Shown piece by piece: positions 34,263 to 42,866 of a stretch of DNA of 64,000 nucleotides. The stretch spans positions 1 to 64,000 of the forward strand of contig CAZEJB010000017.1 of the NCBI GenBank assembly GCA_964512635.1. Reading direction: 5' to 3'. The position numbers and the translations under genes are program-made. Position 1 is the stretch's first letter; the number at the start of each line of letters is the position of its first letter. Under the pieces are notes generated by a model that was not told where the DNA came from, ran no database searches, and saw only the letters and a program-made list of their open reading frames with translations. The DNA is from JADZFO01 sp964512635 (GTDB lineage: Bacteria > 4484-113 > JAFGCY01).

Positions 34263-36380
34263 TTAAAGCCCCAGCACGCCAAACAGCAGATCGCTGTCCC
34301 CGTCCACTTCGCGGTCGTAGCTGCCGTTGTCCAGCATCGCGGCCGGGCCGCCGTGGAGGCCCTGCTCCAGCGCGCTGTGCGCCGAGGCCGTCGCGCTCAG
34401 CGCCTGCCAGTCCAGGCCCAGCGGTGCTGTCGCCGGCATAGCGGGCTGCAGTTCAGGCAGCGCTCCGCCGGCCCCGGCGCCAGGACAAAGCTGGCCGTCC
34501 GGCAGTTCCAGCAGGTCCGCGCCAAAGAGCAGTTCAGTCAGGCCAAAGCTCATTTCGCGGGCGCTGCTGAGGCCAAAGCTGCCCTTGTCCAGCCGCAGCA
34601 GCAGGTTGCGGGTCCTGGCGGTTTCAAAGTCCGGGGCGCTGAGCGACAGGGCCAGGCTGCCGTCGGTGAGTCCGCGCAGGCAGCACAGGTTCACGCTGTC
34701 CGCCCCGGCCAGATCTATCCGGCTGCCCGCAGCGCCCGGCCGCGAGATGAAGCCGAAGGCCGTCTCGGCAGTGCTGCCGGTTCCGGCGATGCTCAGTTCC
34801 GGCATGGCGGCACTTCCGGCGGCGACAAGCCCAAAGGCGGTCTCGGTCGTCGTTGCCGATCCCAGCTCCAGAGTCTGCAGCAAGGCGCCGCTCGCGTCGA
34901 AACTGCAGTACAGCGCCTGGGGGTCGCCGGCCGCCGTGAAGCCGCCGCAGGCCTGCAGCGCGGCCTCACCGACTTGCTGCGGCTCAAGCCAGGCGAGGTC
35001 GTAAAGCACGCTGTTGGCGGGCTCGTTCAACACGCTGACCCACTGCTGGCTGCCGTCCAGACTGATCTTCGCCAGCAGCCCCTGCAGGCCGCCGCCCTGC
35101 GGCAGCACCTCGCCGGCGACATAGACGCTGTCCGAGCTGGCAACAATGCTGCGGAAGGCCTCGTCGTCGGTAGTCGAGCCATACTCGCGGCTCCAGACCA
35201 GGCTGCCGTCAGGGCTCCACTTCTGCAGCACGGCATTCATCTCGCCGCCACTGCGCAGCAGATCGCCACACAAATAGACCGCGCCGTCGGGGCCGATCAC
35301 CGCATCCCGGGCTTCAAAACTCCCGGGCAGCTGCTTCACAAAGGCCTGCACCTCGGGGGCCAGCGGATCGCAGACCGCCAGCAGCGGGGCATAGCCTGCA
35401 CCCGTCTGCGAGGCGCCGCAGAGGATCACATTGCCCGCGCCGGCGGGCAGGATGCGGCAGGCGTACTGCTGCGCCGAGGTGCCAAAGCTGTGCAGCTCAT
35501 AATCCCGCGCGCGGATCAGAACAGAAGTTGTGTTATAGATCCCGCTGTCATCCACGACCCGCAGCACAGCTTCGAAGTCCCCGGTCTGGGTGTATTCAAA
35601 ATCGAACTGGGCCGCGCTGCCGCCGGAAACAAAGCTGCCATCGCCCTCGGGGTCCCAGAGGTACTCGGCAATGCTGCCCTCGTCCGTGCTGGCGCTGGCG
35701 TCGAAGTGAACCGTGACGGGTACCCGGGCCAGCAGGGGCTGGGCCGTCAGCTGCGGCAGCGGCGCCGGGCTGCCGATCCGCACCTGGGTCAGAGTGGTGT
35801 CGCCCTGAAACAAAAGCAGGCACAGCAGCAGGCGCCCCTCGGCATCGATATGCCGGCCCAGATCATCCAGCGTGCAGACGCCGGCGCTGCTGATCCCATG
35901 GCTCTCCCAGCGCCCGCCTTCCCAGTCGGCCAGCAGGCAGAAGGCCGCAGCGGCGCCTGGGGACTCTTCGAATTCAAAGTTGATGCTCGGGTCGCCGGCG
36001 TAATCCCCCGGCTCAAAGCTGTAACAGGCGTAGGCGCACTGGTCCAGCCCATCGCTCAGCGCGCTGCCGGTCGCCCTGAAGTACAGCCTGGTATTCCCGG
36101 CGGTCAGTGAAGCGCGGTGCTGAGGAAGCATGGGCGCATAGTCCGGCCCGGCCCGCAGCAGGTCCGAGGGCACATAGCTTGCGCTGCGTCCCGGGCCTGC
36201 TGGCAGCAGTTCGGCCAGGGCCGCCGGACTGGCCAGCCACGCCGCGGCGCTGAGCGCCGGAGCAGTCCCGCCAGCGGGCACTGAAACTGCTCCGAAGTCG
36301 GACCTGGTCTCCGATGCACAGGAGATCAGCGCAAGAATCAACAAGGCCAGCCCAGCCTGAAGCAGACCTGTGTTACTCAC
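34263..36380 (-). CDS. PKD-domain lipoprotein with SBBP-like propeller
   Basis: The product is 705 aa. The signal peptide ends in lipobox ALISC. The shared module spans about residues 90-220 (CAYACYSFEPGDYAG, FCLLADWEGGRWESHG). One PKD-like domain (about 225-300) has ASTDEGSIAEYLWDPEGDGSF. The rest is a set of repeats of the type VYLCGDLLRSGGEMN..., VYVAGEVLPQGGGLQGLLAK, similar to bacterial beta-propeller (SBBP) repeats. A TATACT -10 box (36387-36392, complementary strand) lies 6 nt before the GTG start, so translation is probably leaderless. The same C-terminal design occurs in the lipoprotein at 42867-45068. Confidence 0.8.
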   Translation of the reverse strand: MSNTGLLQAGLALLILALISCASETRSDFGAVSVPAGGTAPALSAAAWLASPAALAELLPAGPGRSASYVPSDLLRAGPDYAPMLPQHRASLTAGNTRLYFRATGSALSDGLDQCAYACYSFEPGDYAGDPSINFEFEESPGAAAAFCLLADWEGGRWESHGISSAGVCTLDDLGRHIDAEGRLLLCLLLFQGDTTLTQVRIGSPAPLPQLTAQPLLARVPVTVHFDASASTDEGSIAEYLWDPEGDGSFVSGGSAAQFDFEYTQTGDFEAVLRVVDDSGIYNTTSVLIRARDYELHSFGTSAQQYACRILPAGAGNVILCGASQTGAGYAPLLAVCDPLAPEVQAFVKQLPGSFEARDAVIGPDGAVYLCGDLLRSGGEMNAVLQKWSPDGSLVWSREYGSTTDDEAFRSIVASSDSVYVAGEVLPQGGGLQGLLAKISLDGSQQWVSVLNEPANSVLYDLAWLEPQQVGEAALQACGGFTAAGDPQALYCSFDASGALLQTLELGSATTTETAFGLVAAGSAAMPELSIAGTGSTAETAFGFISRPGAAGSRIDLAGADSVNLCCLRGLTDGSLALSLSAPDFETARTRNLLLRLDKGSFGLSSAREMSFGLTELLFGADLLELPDGQLCPGAGAGGALPELQPAMPATAPLGLDWQALSATASAHSALEQGLHGGPAAMLDNGSYDREVDGDSDLLFGVLGL

Positions 36381-36386
36381 GGCCAG

Positions 36387-36440
36387 AGTATAACGTTCAG
36401 CCGGCGCGATTCCCGGCCCCGCCGTGCCACCGTCTATAAT
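36387..36440. promoter_or_regulatory. Divergent -10 boxes between the PKD lipoprotein and typA
   Basis: TATACT on the minus strand (36392 to 36387), 6 nt before the lipoprotein GTG. TATAAT on plus (36435-36440), giving typA a 5' leader of about 120 nt. Confidence 0.55.
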
Positions 36441-36566
36441 CCCGCGCCCGGCAGTGTGCCTCGATTCAGGGTTGACGAGCAGTGCGCAGCGCCGGTGCGT
36501 TTTTCGCTGGCCGCGGCGGGTGTACTAACCCAGCCCGGAACCAGCGCGCCATAGAGGAGTTTTCTG

Positions 36567-38429
36567 ATGACCAGCCACCCCGAACTTAAGCCCCGCGCCG
36601 ACCTGCGCAACATCGCCATCGTCGCGCACGTTGACCACGGCAAGACCACCCTGGTCGATGCCATGCTCTGGCAGTCCGGCGTCTTCCGCGAGGGCTCCGC
36701 CGTCGCCGAGCGTGTGATGGACTCCATGGACCTCGAGCGCGAGAAGGGCATCACCATCATGGCCAAGAACACGGCCATTATGTATAAGGGCACCAAGATC
36801 AACATCGTCGACACCCCGGGCCACGCCGACTTCGGCGGCGAGGTCGAGCGCACGCTCAACATGGTCGACGGCGTGATGCTGCTGGTCGACGCTTCGGAAG
36901 GCCCGCTGCCCCAGACGCGCTTCGTGCTGTCCAAGAGCCTCGCCCGCGGCCTGCCGATCCTCGTCGTGGTCAACAAGATCGACCGCCCCGACCGCCGGAT
37001 CAAGCAGGTGCTGGACGAGCTGCTGGACCTGTTCATCGACCTTGACGCCCATGAGGACCAGCTCGATTTCCCCGTGCTCTATACCCAGGCCAAGCTGGGC
37101 ATCGCGCTGACCGAGCCGCCGCACATCAGCGGCACTGATGAAACCACCTCGCTGGAGCTCTCCGGCTCCCTCGCCCCGCTCTTTGACGCGATCATTGAGC
37201 ACATCCCGCCGCCGATGATCGACGCGACGGCGCCGCTGCAGTTCCTCGTCACCAGCCTCGACTACTCCGACTACGTCGGCCGCATTGCCGTCGGCAAGGT
37301 CTTCGGCGGCGAGCTCAAGCTCGGCTCCGAGATCGCGCTGATGAAGCAGGGCAAGGTGGCCGGCCGCGCCACGCTGACCAAGCTGTATGGCTATGACGGC
37401 CTGGCCCGCGTCGAGGCCCAGTCCGTCGCCGCCGGCGACATCGCCGCGATCAGCGGCATCGCCGAGGCCTTCATCGGCGACACGGTCGGCGACCCGCTGG
37501 ACCCCCGCGCGCTGCCCTCGATCTCCGTCGAGGAGCCGACGATCTCCATGGAGTTCCACGTCAACAAGAGCCCCCTGGCCGGCAAGAGCGGCAAGTTCCT
37601 GACCAGCCGCCACATCAAGGACCGGCTGGAAAAAGAGCTGCTCTATAACGTCTCTATCCGCGTCGAGCCGGCCCCCGCCGGCGAGGCCTTCACGGTGTCG
37701 GCGCGCGGCGAGCTGCAGCTGGCCGTGCTGGTGGAAACCATGCGCCGCGAGGGCTTTGAGCTCGCGCTGGGCAAGCCGCAGATCATCATCCGCGAGGTCG
37801 ACGGCAAGCCGGTCGAGCCGCTGGAGCTGGCGGTGGTCGACATCCCCGAGGCCTTCGTTGGCGTGGTTACCGAAAAGCTCTCGATGCGCCGCGGGCGGAT
37901 GGTCAAGATGGTCAACCACGGCTCGGGCCGCGTGCGCCTGGAGTTCGAGATCCCCTCGCGCGGGCTGATCGGCTTCCGCGGCCAGTTCCTGACCGACACG
38001 CGCGGCACCGGCCTGCTGTCCACCCTGCTGCTGGGCCACACGCCGCTGAACCCGCAGGCGCTGGAGCGCTCCAACGGCGCGCTGGTCGCCGACCGCGCGG
38101 GCAAGGCGATGGCCTTTGCCATGTTCACCCTGCAGGAGCGCGGGCCGCTGTTCGTCAACGTCGGTGAGGTGGTCTACGAGGGCATGATCGTCGGCGAGAA
38201 CTCGCGCAAGAACGACCTGGGCGTCAACATCGTGCGGGAGAAAAAGCTGACCAACATGCGCGCGGCGGGGGCCGAGGAGCTGCACAAGATCAAGCCGCCG
38301 CTGAAGTTCAACCTGGAACAGGCGCTGGAATACCTGCAGGACGACGAGCTGGTCGAGGTGACACCGGACGCCATCCGCCTGCGCAAGCGCCAGCTTGGCG
38401 GATGGGGGAGACAGGGAGTCGGGGGATAG
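36567..38429 (+). CDS. typA: Ribosome-associated GTPase TypA/BipA
   Basis: The product is 620 aa, normal for the family. It is a translational GTPase related to EF-G that assists ribosome assembly and stress adaptation. G1 AHVDHGKTTLVDAML, the switch region GITIMAKNTA, G3 DTPGHADFGGEV and G4 NKIDRPDRR are present. The C-terminal TypA-specific part includes GLIGFRGQFLTDTRGTG. GAGGAG lies 8 nt upstream of the ATG. The last codons (GWGRQGVGG) run into a repeat-rich tract directly after the stop, so the final residues may derive from repeat sequence. Confidence 0.97.
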   Translation: MTSHPELKPRADLRNIAIVAHVDHGKTTLVDAMLWQSGVFREGSAVAERVMDSMDLEREKGITIMAKNTAIMYKGTKINIVDTPGHADFGGEVERTLNMVDGVMLLVDASEGPLPQTRFVLSKSLARGLPILVVVNKIDRPDRRIKQVLDELLDLFIDLDAHEDQLDFPVLYTQAKLGIALTEPPHISGTDETTSLELSGSLAPLFDAIIEHIPPPMIDATAPLQFLVTSLDYSDYVGRIAVGKVFGGELKLGSEIALMKQGKVAGRATLTKLYGYDGLARVEAQSVAAGDIAAISGIAEAFIGDTVGDPLDPRALPSISVEEPTISMEFHVNKSPLAGKSGKFLTSRHIKDRLEKELLYNVSIRVEPAPAGEAFTVSARGELQLAVLVETMRREGFELALGKPQIIIREVDGKPVEPLELAVVDIPEAFVGVVTEKLSMRRGRMVKMVNHGSGRVRLEFEIPSRGLIGFRGQFLTDTRGTGLLSTLLLGHTPLNPQALERSNGALVADRAGKAMAFAMFTLQERGPLFVNVGEVVYEGMIVGENSRKNDLGVNIVREKKLTNMRAAGAEELHKIKPPLKFNLEQALEYLQDDELVEVTPDAIRLRKRQLGGWGRQGVGG

Positions 38430-38580
38430 GGGCGGCATTCTGCCGGCGTCTCGTAGGGGCCGCAGACAGGCGGCCCATGGAGCGCGGACGATCCGTCCGC
38501 GTCTTGTACGATCCGTCCGCATCTTGTAGGGGCGGCGCAGAGTCGCCGCCCGGACTTCAGTAGCGCGGGCGTCCGCGCGT
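38428..38580. repeat. Palindromic repeat array between typA and the GHKL gene
   Basis: At least five hairpin units lie end to end: GGGGCGGCATTCTGCCGGCG, GTAGGGGCCGCAGACAGGCG, GGAGCGCGGACGATCCGTCC, a second ACGATCCGTCCGC copy (38488-38507 repeated at 38508-38527), and GTAGGGGCGGCGCAGAGTCG. They mark the left edge of the accessory island. Confidence 0.85.
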
Positions 38581-38632
38581 GACCAATTCACCTGGTACGA
38601 TGGTCTCCTCATACAAGTGGAGGATCACGTAA

Positions 38633-40975
38633 ATGCCTATGCAGTCTTTTGAAGAGCTTTGCAGACAGCTTATAGATGCTACCTCAGAACGCTCCGCAAT
38701 CGAATTGCTCAAGCGAAGAGGCTACTGGGACGATGAGTCATGCTGGAGGAAGTTCGACGATAACGAAAACAACTTTTCGATCATTGGAAACCAGCAGAGC
38801 GCTGCAGAAAAAGCCCTAGTGGAGAAGCTGACAAACGCTATCGACGCAGTACTAATCAACGCTTGTTTTGAGAACGATGTAGCCCCAGATGGGCCATCTG
38901 CGCCCAAGAGCATTATTGAAGCTCAGACAAGGTTCTTCCAGATCCCGCAAGGACAACTGGCGAACTTAAACGCAAGTCAGAGAACAGGACTTGCTCAGCA
39001 CATTCACCTACTTGTGCAAGGCACAAAGGGTGCGGCACCAACTCTTAGTATTGTAGATTCGGGAGAGGGTCAGTCACCAAGGAAGTTCTCAACTACGTTT
39101 TGCTCTCTTGCGAAGTCTAATAAGTTCAGAATTCCATTTGTGCAGGGCAAATTCAATATGGGCGGGACAGGCGCGCTGCAGTTTTGTGGCGACCATTGTC
39201 TGCAACTAATAGTCTCCAAGAGGAGCCCACTGTGTCCTGTCGAAGACAATACATTGGATAGACAGTGGGGTTTCACTGTGATTCGGCGTCACAGACCTAG
39301 AGGTAATGAGCGAAGCTCGGTCTTCGAGTACCTTGCACCAAAAGGAGAGATTCCAGCATTTGCCGCTCAAGAACTCCCACTCCTTCCAGACGAAGCAGGC
39401 AAGAAACTTGCGAGGCCATTAGGCAGTGGCACAATGGTTCGACTATACGACTATCAGTTGCCAAGAGGGCTGCGGGGCACCGCTCTCTTCGATCTCAATT
39501 ATAAACTGAGTGAGTTGCTGGCAGCTCCTGCTCTGCCAATCAGGCTTGTGGAGATGAGGGAGGGATATCGGGGTCACTCTTTTTCAGTTACTATGGCTGG
39601 TCTAGTCGTTAGGCTAATTGACAGCCGTGATGAAGTGCTAGAGTCAGGATTCCCTGCATCTGGGTCTATATCGGTCGGCTCATCCGAGGTCAGCTATCGT
39701 GTCTTCGTAATCAAGGCAGGCAAGCAAAAGAACTTCATCGATAAGACTGGTATAGGGTTCTTTGTAAATGGTCAGCAACATGCGGGAATTCCAAAGCACT
39801 TCTTTACTCGAGCGAGAGTTGGGCTCAGCTACCTCAAGGACTGCATCTATGTTCTGTTGGAGTGTTCCTACCTGGACTCCCAAGTAGTGGAAGAACTCTT
39901 TATGAACGATCGAGAGAGGCTCAGAGAGGGCAAGCATCAAAGGCACATTGAAAAGGAACTAGAGACACTACTGTCGCAGCACCCTGGATTGAAGGAGTTG
40001 AATTCTAGAAGGCGGGCAGCCCTGCTGCAAGATAAGCTCCAAGACAATAAGCCCCTTCTCGAAACATTGGACCGGATCATACGACGATCCCCGTCACTCG
40101 CGTCTATTTTTGTTACTGGAACGCAACTTGCCGACCCTTTATCAGTTCTCGGGGCGAAGCAGGCTAGAGAATTCGAGGGTCGTCAATGGCCGACTTTTTT
40201 CGCTCCAAGCAAGCTCTACACTGAAAGTGCACCGAAAACATGGCAAGAGAACAGGCGAGTGAAGATTGAGTTCAGGACTGATGCTGTAAACGATTACTTT
40301 GATCGACCACAGCTACCAGGACAGTTATCCTGCAGCATGCTATCGAATCCCTTGGCTCTGATCTATAGTCTTTGGAACGGACACTGTGTCGTACACGTAG
40401 ACTTTCCGAAGGGCGCAAAGCTCGGGACCCGACTGGACTTGACATTCCGTGTAAGCGATGAGCAACGCGTCGAACCGATTTTGTGTGTCGTGCCTTGTAT
40501 TGTTGTTGAACAGGATTCGCAATCGTCAGGCACGCGAGGTTCCGCAAAACCATCGGCGCAAGGTGAGGATGGAAAGGAAAAGCAGCCAAGCAAGCTTCAG
40601 ATTCCCCCGATTCAGGAGGTCTATCGTGAAGATTGGGAGGCACATGGATTCGATGAATTCGCTTGCATCAAGGCATACTACTCTAAGGACACTGGTTACG
40701 ATTTGTACTGCAATATGGACAACAAGCACTTTCTGCACGAACGAAATGCGAGCCTAGTCGATGATAGAGAGCTACTATCAGTCAGGTATAAGAGCGCGCT
40801 TTCGCTAATCTGTATGGCTGTCGCTTACGACTTTCGCGACAAGCAGTCGATGCTTCCAACGGTCTACAGTAGTGCTGCGGAAGCCGTATCGGATATCAGC
40901 CGTGCGCTTGCGCCAATTATCATACCCATGATCGTCGGCTTGGGAGAAAGATTGAGGGCTGACACCGTCGACTAA
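38633..40975 (+). CDS. GHKL (MORC/Hsp90-like) ATPase, probable defence protein
   Basis: The product is 780 aa and visibly less GC-rich than its neighbours. The GHKL ATP-binding motifs are in order: ALVEKLTNAIDAV (motif N, E64 and N68, D71), SIVDSGEGQSP (G1, D142-x-G-x-G), and GKFNMGGTGAL (G2, G-x-G-T-G type at 177-180). A second alpha/beta part follows, probably the S5-like fold that accompanies these ATPases. The C-terminal 300 residues are unrecognised. Prokaryotic MORC-like GHKL ATPases are known from restriction-type operons. GGAGG is 9 nt before the ATG. No helicase or nuclease is next to it; the following gene is an SRA-like reader. Role inferred. Confidence 0.7.
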   Translation: MPMQSFEELCRQLIDATSERSAIELLKRRGYWDDESCWRKFDDNENNFSIIGNQQSAAEKALVEKLTNAIDAVLINACFENDVAPDGPSAPKSIIEAQTRFFQIPQGQLANLNASQRTGLAQHIHLLVQGTKGAAPTLSIVDSGEGQSPRKFSTTFCSLAKSNKFRIPFVQGKFNMGGTGALQFCGDHCLQLIVSKRSPLCPVEDNTLDRQWGFTVIRRHRPRGNERSSVFEYLAPKGEIPAFAAQELPLLPDEAGKKLARPLGSGTMVRLYDYQLPRGLRGTALFDLNYKLSELLAAPALPIRLVEMREGYRGHSFSVTMAGLVVRLIDSRDEVLESGFPASGSISVGSSEVSYRVFVIKAGKQKNFIDKTGIGFFVNGQQHAGIPKHFFTRARVGLSYLKDCIYVLLECSYLDSQVVEELFMNDRERLREGKHQRHIEKELETLLSQHPGLKELNSRRRAALLQDKLQDNKPLLETLDRIIRRSPSLASIFVTGTQLADPLSVLGAKQAREFEGRQWPTFFAPSKLYTESAPKTWQENRRVKIEFRTDAVNDYFDRPQLPGQLSCSMLSNPLALIYSLWNGHCVVHVDFPKGAKLGTRLDLTFRVSDEQRVEPILCVVPCIVVEQDSQSSGTRGSAKPSAQGEDGKEKQPSKLQIPPIQEVYREDWEAHGFDEFACIKAYYSKDTGYDLYCNMDNKHFLHERNASLVDDRELLSVRYKSALSLICMAVAYDFRDKQSMLPTVYSSAAEAVSDISRALAPIIIPMIVGLGERLRADTVD

Positions 40976-41065
40976 GATCAATCTCTGGGTCTCTTGTAAT
41001 TTAGATGTTTACAAGCGCGGTTCACCTTCTTCTGCTTGTCTGTACACTCTACTGGCATTACACTC

Positions 41066-41083
41066 TGATTGAATATGCAGTCA
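41066..41083. promoter_or_regulatory. Palindromic site upstream of the SRA-like gene
   Basis: TGATTGAATATGCAGTCA, an 18-bp palindrome with two mismatches. Its right half continues as AGGC, matching the copy after the gene (41571-41584 shares 14 bp with 41073-41086). It lies 26 nt before the start codon, a natural position for an operator. Confidence 0.6.
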
Positions 41084-41108
41084 GGCAGGACGAGTGGAGG
41101 TAGGTGCG

Positions 41109-41555
41109 ATGAGCATGCAAGCGGTGCCCGCTAAGGCGCAGGGGCTGACGGTGCCCTTTGAGGTCGGTCAAGACTACACGCGGGAGCAAGTGCGTAAGTT
41201 CCTCGGTGGAGGAAATCCACAGGCCGGTATTGTCTATTGGGCAAGGAACCGTTCCGTGGTGGCCTGCTTCACTGACCCAGTGCACGGCGAGCGATCCGGC
41301 TATCTTGACCACGAGAACCCCGATGGCAGCTGGGACTACTGCGGTCAAGGCCTAAGCGGCTCACAGAAGCGCAGCGGAGCCAACCTCGTCCTGGAAAACG
41401 CGCAAGTTGTCTTGCTCTTCGAGAAGGCCAAGAAGGACCTTCACACTTACCGCGGCCAATTCACTACGGGTGCACCCCGCGACCACGTTGCCACCTCCGG
41501 CAAGCGCAACGGCGACACCCTTCTAATCTTCACCCTCACTCCTTCTCTTTTTTAG
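41109..41555 (+). CDS. Stand-alone SRA-like (ScoMcrA/AspBHI-type) modified-base reader
   Basis: The product is 148 aa. The pattern YTREQVRKFLGGGNPQAGIV, a hydrophobic strand VVACFTD, SGYLDHENPDGSWDYCGQG, and NLVLENAQVVLLFEKAKKDLHTYRGQF matches the SRA-like domain found at the N-terminus of ScoMcrA- and AspBHI-type modification-dependent endonucleases. There it recognises 5-methylcytosine or related bases. No HNH or other nuclease domain follows. GGAGGT lies 7 nt before ATG 41109. It is flanked by copies of an 18-bp palindrome. With the GHKL ATPase upstream it may form a sensor-effector pair, which is inference. Confidence 0.65.
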   Translation: MSMQAVPAKAQGLTVPFEVGQDYTREQVRKFLGGGNPQAGIVYWARNRSVVACFTDPVHGERSGYLDHENPDGSWDYCGQGLSGSQKRSGANLVLENAQVVLLFEKAKKDLHTYRGQFTTGAPRDHVATSGKRNGDTLLIFTLTPSLF

Positions 41556-41563
41556 CCGCCGCG

Positions 41564-41581
41564 TGACTGCATATGCAGTCA
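41564..41581. promoter_or_regulatory. Perfect 18-bp palindrome after the SRA-like gene
   Basis: TGACTGCATATGCAGTCA is a perfect palindrome 8 nt after the stop codon. With 41066-41083 it brackets the gene. It could be an operator, a recombination site or a target of modification. Confidence 0.65.
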
Positions 41582-41639
41582 GGCCATGACTAGACATTCA
41601 CGCTGAATCTCTAGTCGCAGGGGGCCTTTCTGCGCCAGG

Positions 41640-41730
41640 CCAGGGTACGCTCAACTCCACGCGGGCGGCTGCTGTGCGCCGCCCTATGGGATAAGTCGGG
41701 GGGCGACTGTGCGCCGCCCCTATCGGGCCA
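41640..41730. repeat. Palindromic repeat units
   Basis: Two hairpin units of the genome-wide type: GGGCGGCTGCTGTGCGCCGC (from about 41664) and GGGGGCGACTGTGCGCCGCC (from about 41699). They lie directly before the ribosome-binding site of the next gene. Confidence 0.7.
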
Positions 41731-41744
41731 AGGAGGAGAGCGTG

Positions 41745-42101
41745 ATGGCTACACCAAGAACGGGGCGCGTGGTGCCGCTGGAGCTGGATGAGCTGGATCT
41801 GGGGCAGGCGCTGGATGCGCTGGACTCGCGGTCCCACGCCTATGAGCGGACCGCTGCGTATCTGGATGGCGAAGATCCGGAAGCCGCCCTGCCGGGCGGC
41901 TCCACATGGGAAAAGGCCGCCCTGCCGGGCGGCGCCACCAAGAGCAGCGGCGGCTGGGACAGCGATGACGATGACGGCTTCTTGGTGATTGAGGAGGTCT
42001 CCGACGCCGAGGAAGCCCGCGGGATCGCGGCGCACTTCCGGGCCATCGAGGCCAGCCTGCGCGGGCAGTGGGATGCCTGGCGCGCGCGGCGAGGCCAGTA
42101 G
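41745..42101 (+). CDS. Small acidic hypothetical protein containing a repeat-derived segment
   Basis: The product is 118 aa, acidic, not recognised. Residues about 47-64 read AALPGG-STWEK-AALPGG-ATK. At DNA level these are two copies of GCCGCCCTGCCGGGCGGC (41883-41900 and 41916-41933), the same type of hairpin as the intergenic repeats. The C-terminal half (about 75-115) is a helix with regular hydrophobic spacing (ARGIAAHFRAIEASLRGQW). GGAGGAG lies 6 nt upstream of ATG 41745. It may be a genuine short gene with a repeat insertion, or a chance frame. Confidence 0.5.
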   Translation: MATPRTGRVVPLELDELDLGQALDALDSRSHAYERTAAYLDGEDPEAALPGGSTWEKAALPGGATKSSGGWDSDDDDGFLVIEEVSDAEEARGIAAHFRAIEASLRGQWDAWRARRGQ

Positions 42102-42119
42102 CGCCGCACTCTGTGGCGG

Positions 42120-42440
42120 CGGCTTGCCGGCGGTATGCTCGGCGCCCGCGGCGGCACGGGGACCGGGAGCGCCAGCCAGGGGCTGGCGTAAGAGGACGCC
42201 AGACTATGTCTGGCGCACCCAGCTTCCGACGCGCGGTACCGTCGCCGCTGCCGGGCTTAGCCCGGCGTAACAAAGACCGCGGCGAGCTTGCGAGCAGCGG
42301 AGCATCCGCAGGGTGCCCGCGCTCCAATTGAAGATGCAACGCGGTACCCTCGGCGCTGCCGGGCTTAGCCCGGCGTAACAAAGACCGCTGCGAGCTTGCG
42401 AGCAGCGGAGCATCCGCTTGCGCTTGCGAGCAGCCGAGCA
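42120..42440. repeat. 108-bp direct repeat with palindromic cores
   Basis: The unit starting GCGGTACC at 42233 recurs at 42341 (108 bp later). It includes GCCGGGCTTAGCCCGGCGTA and a CGAGCTTGCGAGCAGCGGAG tract, nearly identical in both copies. A further partial copy of the GAGCTTGCGAGCAG tract follows near 42424-42436. A related palindrome, GCCAGACTATGTCTGGC, lies near 42199-42215. Confidence 0.8.
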
Positions 42441-42866
42441 TCCGCTGGCCCATTTGTGCTAAAGGTGGTTCACTCGTGCTAAAGCGGGCCGGGGGGCAGA
42501 TGAATCAGCCGCTGTGGCGGGTAGGCTTGGCGGTGCAGTCCATCGCTATTTCGCCGGCCCTGCGCGGATGGCCCAGCCCGCCCCGCGCGCAGAGGGTACA
42601 GCGTCCAACCAGCGGGAAGGGCTGGATGCTGCGAGGCCAGAAGTGGGCCAGGTGAAAAACGTAAATGACGTTTGTTTTGGGGGCTGAAAGTTAAATCTGT
42701 GCCGGGGCGGCAGACAGGCGCCGCGTGAAAATGATGAATGACGTTGCATTTCAGGGGGTCAAAGTTAAATTTCCAGGTCTGGCCGGCTGCCAGCGACCGC
42801 TGATCGCCGCTACTGAGGGCGGCGCTATTGGGACTCCGGGCGGCGCTACTGGGACTCCGGCCGCTG
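42441..42866. mobile_element. Possible insertion-sequence relic, no intact gene
   Basis: Two pairs of degenerate direct repeats are visible: TTGTGCTAAAGGTGG / TCGTGCTAAAGCGGG (42452-42487), and two related 50-bp units with AAAGTTAAAT and AATGACGTT cores (about 42650-42698 and 42725-42776). Repeated short motifs in this style occur at the ends of IS21-like elements. No transposase frame remains. Low-confidence inference. Confidence 0.3.

Noticed and set aside
34137..36110. Long plus-strand frame opposite the PKD lipoprotein
   Set aside because: The composition is Ala/Gly/Gln/Arg-rich noise. The minus strand has a lipobox, a PKD domain and a -10 box.
38428..38580. CRISPR-like array
   Set aside because: The units are individually palindromic with differing arms, no constant spacer length, and no cas genes.
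36525..38612. Long minus-strand frame opposite typA
   Set aside because: typA on plus is certain.
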